NCBI GenBank assembly: GCA_907165135.1
Contig: OU015567.1
Span: 1,989,001-2,053,000 of the forward strand
Origin: Oikopleura dioica
Lineage: Eukaryota; Chordata; Appendicularia; Copelata; Oikopleuridae
Length of the DNA: 64,000 bases
Direction: 5' to 3'
This document shows, in pieces, positions 58,901-64,000 of this stretch. Numbering within the stretch: the first letter of the stretch is position 1; each line of letters opens with the position of its first letter. A program made the translations under genes and the position numbers. The notes under the pieces were generated by a model. That model made no database searches. It saw only the letters and a list, made by a program, of their open reading frames with translations, and was not told the origin of the DNA.

Positions 58901-61892
58901 GTTGCAGTGGCATTTTCGAGGGCACTAGAATTGACATTATAAGTCTTGTTCTTTCAAGAGGGTCGGATTATGCCTTGCTTCGATATTAGTTTATTAGTGA
59001 TTATTCCGAATAAGAGCTGCAAATTAAACACCATTTAAAAAAATATATATTTTGATTATGGTTTCTTATTCTTTTTTATATTTTTCTCACCTTCGATCCA
59101 GTCTGACATTTAACATGGTCCGTCTCGCCTTGCGCACATTTCAAGTCGCTAAGTGGAATATCCAAAATATAATATCCTTGCAAATACTGTGGCTCGTTAC
59201 ACTTCGGGAAGCCCAGCGCAATTTGATTCTTGACGCTTTGCATATATTTCGCGGTGCTTTGGAAGAGGCAATTGCAGTTGACTGGGTTTTTCATGATGTT
59301 GAAGTATTCCAAGTTTTTGAATTGCTGGAGCGTTCCGTCGCCGATTTCTTGAAGATTGTTTTGGAAGAGGTCGAGGCGGGAGAGCTTTTCGAGATCGAAA
59401 GGCATGAAGGTATCATTGGCGATGCAGGAGATCTGGTTCTCTCGGAGCGACAGTTCTTTGAGATTCGAGAGCCCGGAGAAAGCGAATTGAGGCAAAGCAT
59501 TGATGGCGTTTGAATCAAGCTTGAGGATTTCCAGCATTTTGAAGTCCTTGAACATATCGACGGTCAGTTCCAGCTGATTGTTTTTCAAGATCAGTTCTTT
59601 CAGAGAATATCTGGAAAGACTCTTTGGCAATTCTCTCAGACGGTTGTTTGAAAGATCCAAAGATGTCATGAAGCTGGGGAAAGGGAAATTGACACTGCTC
59701 CAGTTTTGACCAACGCATCGGACTTGGCCGGAGCGTGCGTCGCAGGAACAGCCCCGAGGGCACTTCACGTCGCATGTGGAAACTGTTCTTTCTTCGTAGC
59801 GAGAACATTTCAAGTCGGACTTATTGAGATTTTGCAGAAGAGTTCCGGCTTTATTTCCTGGTCCAGCGCATTTGGCCCGCTGAGCTCGGGTTCGAGAAGA
59901 ATCAAAGTAGTCAGCAAGCCATTTCAGCTGACAATCGCAGTTCCATGGGTTGTCAAACAGCATCCTGAAACAAATGTGTCAATTTTTAAATTCTGAACTC
60001 ACGGTAACTCAAACTAGTCTCATTATCCGCTAAACAATGGCGAAGTAACACATCTGCTATTATGCCCTGGCACAATGAAAGAAGCGAGATTGTTAAAAAA
60101 AATGTGTCTTTTCGTGAAAATCAGGCGCCTTTGAGAGTAGATCAGTTTTAAGTTCACTCAGCTGAATCTCGGCTCAAAAAGACGACGCAAATTATGAAGG
60201 GCTTACAGGGTTTGAATCTTCTTATTCGAGCTAAAGAAACCATTTGGCAGCGTTGTTAACTCGTTGTTGTGAAGAGCACTGAAAGAAAAAAGTATTGAAA
60301 TTGAAATCAAGGAAGAAAAAAAAATGAAAAGCAAAAATGCTAATTGTCAGTAATGAAGACTTACATTATTAATGAGCCGCGCTGATCGTTGAGCAAATCA
60401 GCTGGTAAGCACTTTAGCTTATTACTGTTCATCATGATCGTCTGTAGCCCTCTGAGCCCGTTGAGGGTGCCCGGGCCAATACTCGTTAATTGATTCTCGT
60501 ACAAATACAGTTTTTGCAGGTTCACCAGGCCATCGAACGCTTTCTCGTCGATTGTTTCGATTTTGTTCTTTGAAAGATCGAGTCCCTGGATTCGACGATA
60601 TTGGGTGAACTCGCGGGCGCGGAGTTCAGTTAGCTCGTTGTCTTCAAGAATCAGGTTGACGACGTTTTCAGGCCCGTGCTTTGGAACTTTTTGCAGTCGC
60701 TTGTCTCGGCAATTCATATGGATTGTATCCGAAGTTGCTTCTTTGCAAGTGCACTCTGCGGGGCAAGTTGGTTCTTCCGGGCATTTTCGCAAGTCCGGTA
60801 CATCGTACGAAGTCGGGCAGTAAAGTCGGCTCGGGTCCAAGTCCCGGATAAGCTCATGCATCGACAAGTCGCCATCTTTGAGGCGCCCGCCGGAGCAAGT
60901 CGTGTAAGGGGCGATTTCATCTGATCTCCTGAAAGTTGTGGTAAGAAACATGTTATGCTAAAAGCAATTTGAAGAGTGATTTTGACCCTGATCAAGGTAA
61001 TTTTCTGTTGTGGTCTTCAATTAAGCGCGACCGCGAGATGTTGATCGAGCATTGGTCGACTGACTCTGGGCTCACCTTTTACTGTCCAAGTAGCTGATGA
61101 AGTAGCTGATTTGGCAGTCGCAGTAAAGCGGTAATTTCTCCACGCTCAGCACTTTCAGCTTTTTCAGCTTGTCGAAGATCCCTGGCTGGAAGAAACTGAT
61201 CATGTTTTCTTTCAAATGGAGCTCTCGCAATCGTCGGCAGGAGTTGAACAAGTTTTCGTCGAGGCAAGAGAGCTTGTTGCCGGTCAAATGGATGGTCTTG
61301 AGCTTTTTGGAGCGACGAAATTGCCGTTTGTTTAAGGATAAAAGGCCGTTGTTGGAAATATCCAATTTTTGAAGACGCTTGAGTTGGTGCAACAGCTTCG
61401 ACGGAAGCCGGGTGAGATCATTGTCGTCCAGGTACCTAAACAGAACATGACATGGAACATGGTGCTGGCACACTGCCAAATCGTAAGAGATTGAATTGAT
61501 TCCGGAAGGGGGAATTCAGATTATTGTTTTTACTTACAGTCGAGTTAGTTTTTTAGTCTTTTCGAAGGATTGCTGGTCGATGTGGTCGATTTGATTCTGC
61601 CCGACATTCCTGAATTTAATTTCTAACACTTTTGGTTGGAAAAATGAGGACAAAAACGAATGATCTAGACCTGGTCATCTTTCCGTCCAGGAGGTCCTCC
61701 ATCTATCAAATGGCGCTGAATAGCCCAGCGTGAGCGCAAATAATGAAATAATTGAAACGTAAATTTGTCCCTTTTCCTCTGTCAAAGTGGCGGAAAGCCA
61801 ATAAGACGAACAGTACTTACAGAACTTTGAGATTGACGAAGTAGCGCAGAGCTTCTCGGTAGATGTTCGTCAGGTTGTTGCCTCGAAGATCC
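55954..61892 (-). CDS. slit: Slit-family axon-guidance ligand; N-terminus not found
   Basis: Exons from the N-side: 61892-61821, 61609-61538, 61435-61077, 60928-60365, 60278-60207, 59964-59091, 58924-56926, 56884-56773, 56511-56381, 56331-56260, 56215-56090 and 56044-55954. They encode the rest of LRR block 1, then LRR blocks 2-4, each with a CPxxCxC cap. Nine EGF modules follow, with one laminin G domain (about 57560-57010) between EGF 6 and 7, and a C-terminal cystine knot (CEGRRIKHSRKQLC, VKSCSC). This is the full Slit order (4 LRR, 6 EGF, LamG, 3 EGF, CT). Slit is secreted and signals through Robo receptors. The signal peptide and first LRR cap are missing and probably lie beyond large upstream introns. 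Confidence 0.92.
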
Positions 61893-63509
61893 CTTAAAAA
61901 TGCATGTTTGATTATGAAATCTTTACTTTTTCATAATTTTGTTGGTAAATTGCCTTTTATCGATATTGCAAAGGTTATCTTAGGTCCTGGTTCAAATTGC
62001 TTTTCCAATTATTTTAGGGCGAATCCGAAATAATTTAATCCCGGGTCATTAAATCGCACCAATCGTCATTAGTTTCATTCAACTCGCGACTATCACGCAG
62101 CTGGAGAACTTTGAAAATCATGGCTCTCCTCCAAGTGCCGAGAAAAGAAAAGATAAAGAGAGAGCGAAAGTCAGATGAAATACTGTAATAAATCGCGGTC
62201 GGCGACTGGGGGTAAAGCAGTCTGGCGGCGCGAGGGGTTATTTACGATGGGACTGTGGCAACATTTTGGGCAGAATATTTTCAAGGCTGCTTCAACATTC
62301 GCAAATCTCGGGCCAAGGGTTAATTTTGATGAATAATGGGGTTGATTTTCGAGAAGTTTCAGCTCAAATCTGTCTGTTCAAAAAGCAAACTGTAAAATAA
62401 ATACAGTTATTAACAGTTATAATCGAGTTTCCTTTGAAGCGAGTCGGAAAGAAACGTTCAACTTCACACGAGCTATTGTCTCCCACTTGAAGAGTGCTTT
62501 TGGGAGGCGTTATCAGACGAGTATTTGACTCCGGACGGCGCTTTGTCCGCCCAACGGAAGAACTATGGATTCAGAATCGGCCCAATTTCGTATTCCAATG
62601 GACAAACTAAAACCACTGACAGAGCTTCTGAAACCAGTGGGATTTTGGTCGACGTCATAATTGGAAAAGGAAATTCAAAGATTGGAAAATAATCAGCTCG
62701 AACTCGGGGCGCAAATGAGAAATTGGAAAACCTGTCATGTTTCGCATGTATTTCGCGAATTAGGGAGCAAGGGCTTAATTGAGCCCGATCGCCCAGGTCA
62801 AGTGTGTCCAACTTGTTACCAGTCTTGTTTCTCCAGATTGATGGGCAAACCCTTGAGCCCAAAATTCCAAGCCGCGCTTCGAGGATTCGAAGAATTTTGG
62901 AAGATTCGAAATTCATAGTTCAAATTGAAAGATTCTCGATTCAAACAGATCGGCATCTTGAACGAAGCACTTCAGGTCGAGTTCGATTGTCTGATCGTAT
63001 GAAAAAGTGGGAAAGAGAGCAAATGAAGAAGGAAAATTCATTTGGCAAAAATTTTTGGCTCAGACTTTGACCGAGCGATCGAGTTGGATGTCTCCAGGTG
63101 GCATCGGAAGTAAAGGCGAATGAAACGTCACATGATTGATTTATCAGATCGCTCCATAAATCCGTTACAAAACCATCATCATCAAAAAACACACATTACG
63201 CTGCCATGATTCTTGCTGATTTACCCCCTTGCCATGTAAATTTTGGAAAACCACGAACGTCATGTTCACTAGAACGAAGATTCTCGCTTGAGCGATTTTC
63301 GAAGCTACATTTTGATAATTGACGGTGCCCGGTTCGGGAGTCGTCGCGTGAGCTGGTTATCGCCAAATTGCCGTTTTATATGACCTCGGTATTATTTTTT
63401 AGATAACCCTAATACAACTTCGTTGTTTCGAGAAAAAATATTTCGAGATTCAACTCAATAATTATAAATAAAAAGGTGAAAGAAGCGACATCTCGACAAT
63501 CTGCGTAGA
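61893..63509. other. Non-coding, probably 5' intron of slit
   Basis: No LRR N-cap or signal-peptide exon was recognised on the minus strand. A plus-strand open frame at 62661-62918 with HVSHVF and CPTCYQSC lacks splice context or a family match. The unusually long gap compared with the compact genes nearby suggests regulatory intron or intergenic DNA. Confidence 0.4.
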
Positions 63510-63644
63510 AACCTGAGTCAGGGTACTGTAATCGCTAGAATTGAAAGCCGCGCAGCGGCTTTTATAAAAGAAGCCGCATTTTTTGAAAATAAAATCTTGT
63601 AAGCGGCTTTTCATTCAGGCTTTTTCAGGGCCCTGAGTCAGGTT
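63510..63644. mobile_element. Short MITE related to the 13966 element
   Basis: Terminal inverted repeats share AACCTGAGTCAGGGYMCTG. The right end, reversed, continues CCTGAATGAAAAGCCGC, matching the left interior of the 13966-14207 element (TTTAATGAAAAACCACG). Internal GCCGCGCAGCGGC hairpins also match. No target duplication seen, so it may be truncated. Confidence 0.65.
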
Positions 63645-64000
63645 TTTACACAGGAAAAACTGGTGATTTTCGACTTTATTTTCCCATTAGCATTTTGTTT
63701 TTGATTATGAATGGGAATTCAACACCTTGTAAAATTAACCACCCATTCCCAAACGTCAGTAATTACCGCCTATTACGGGCCGGGTGCCCTTTCAATTTAC
63801 TGTGACGAGTCCAGTGGGGAGCCCAGTGTCTGTCTTTCGGAGCGGCACCAAATCGAGAAGATCGGATGCATGGCTGATTCCAAATAAAGCCACGCGAGGG
63901 ACAATAAAAATATGCTGCTTTTCTCAATACGATTGCTCAAATTTGAGGGGAAAATTTACGGAGATTTGATTATCCTAAATGGTAATTACGCTCATTGTTT

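Noticed and set aside
1-64000. Spliced-leader RNA gene
   Set aside because: Several genes have trans-splice-compatible acceptors, but I found no short leader followed by a GT donor and snRNA-like fold that I could defend.

Overview
The window looks like nuclear DNA of a compact-genome invertebrate chordate, most likely an appendicularian tunicate (Oikopleura-like). This is inferred from gene structure and was not searched. Introns are usually 40-60 nt, genes are packed head-to-tail on both strands, several introns lack GT donors, and the proteins are animal-type: Slit, Rab11-FIP, a class A GPCR, phospholipase A2 and many secreted EGF or trypsin-like proteins. Gene models below were spliced by eye from reading frame, splice sites and phase. 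Exon ends are best estimates unless the phase closes exactly.

Layout. 1-2.2 kb is repetitive: a 57-bp tandem array with an inverted copy around a tRNA-like gene, then a 142-bp satellite, then the last exon of a carboxypeptidase. A secreted-protein gene follows (2.9-4.4 kb), then about 3 kb with a foldback element and tRNA-Leu(AAG). A seven-helix receptor occupies 7.8-10.1 kb (+) and an atypical PLA2 10.8-13.0 kb (-). A small secreted gene at 13.7 kb is interrupted by a hAT-type MITE. 14-17 kb is mostly empty apart from another MITE. An EF-hand-like secreted protein (17.2-18.8 kb) has a minisatellite intron.

From 19.9 to 24.3 kb lie a trypsin-like protease, a bacterial-type 3-hydroxybutyrate dehydrogenase-like SDR and a sulfotransferase, all on +. 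The minus strand then carries a type II fucosyltransferase-like enzyme (24.6-27.7 kb), a lysine-rich protein and a small EGF protein. A Rab11-FIP (31.6-33.1 kb) is followed by a RING protein and a large EGF-rich secreted protein (34.7-37.8 kb). A divergent pair of small membrane proteins comes next, then a 4.7-kb minus-strand gene encoding a disordered protein with about 26 Trp-Ser-Asp type repeats.

44-64 kb holds candidate fragments, a type I membrane protein, a small secreted protein, a second trypsin-like protease with a basic tail, a coiled-coil protein, another type I membrane protein, a kelch protein, and most of a Slit gene (minus strand, N-terminus not seen). At least twelve of the genes encode proteins entering the secretory pathway. 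Beyond that shared destination the sequence shows no single pathway linking the neighbours. The most unusual material is the tryptophan-repeat protein, the non-canonical introns flanked by short direct repeats, and the MITE that rewrites a coding 3' end.
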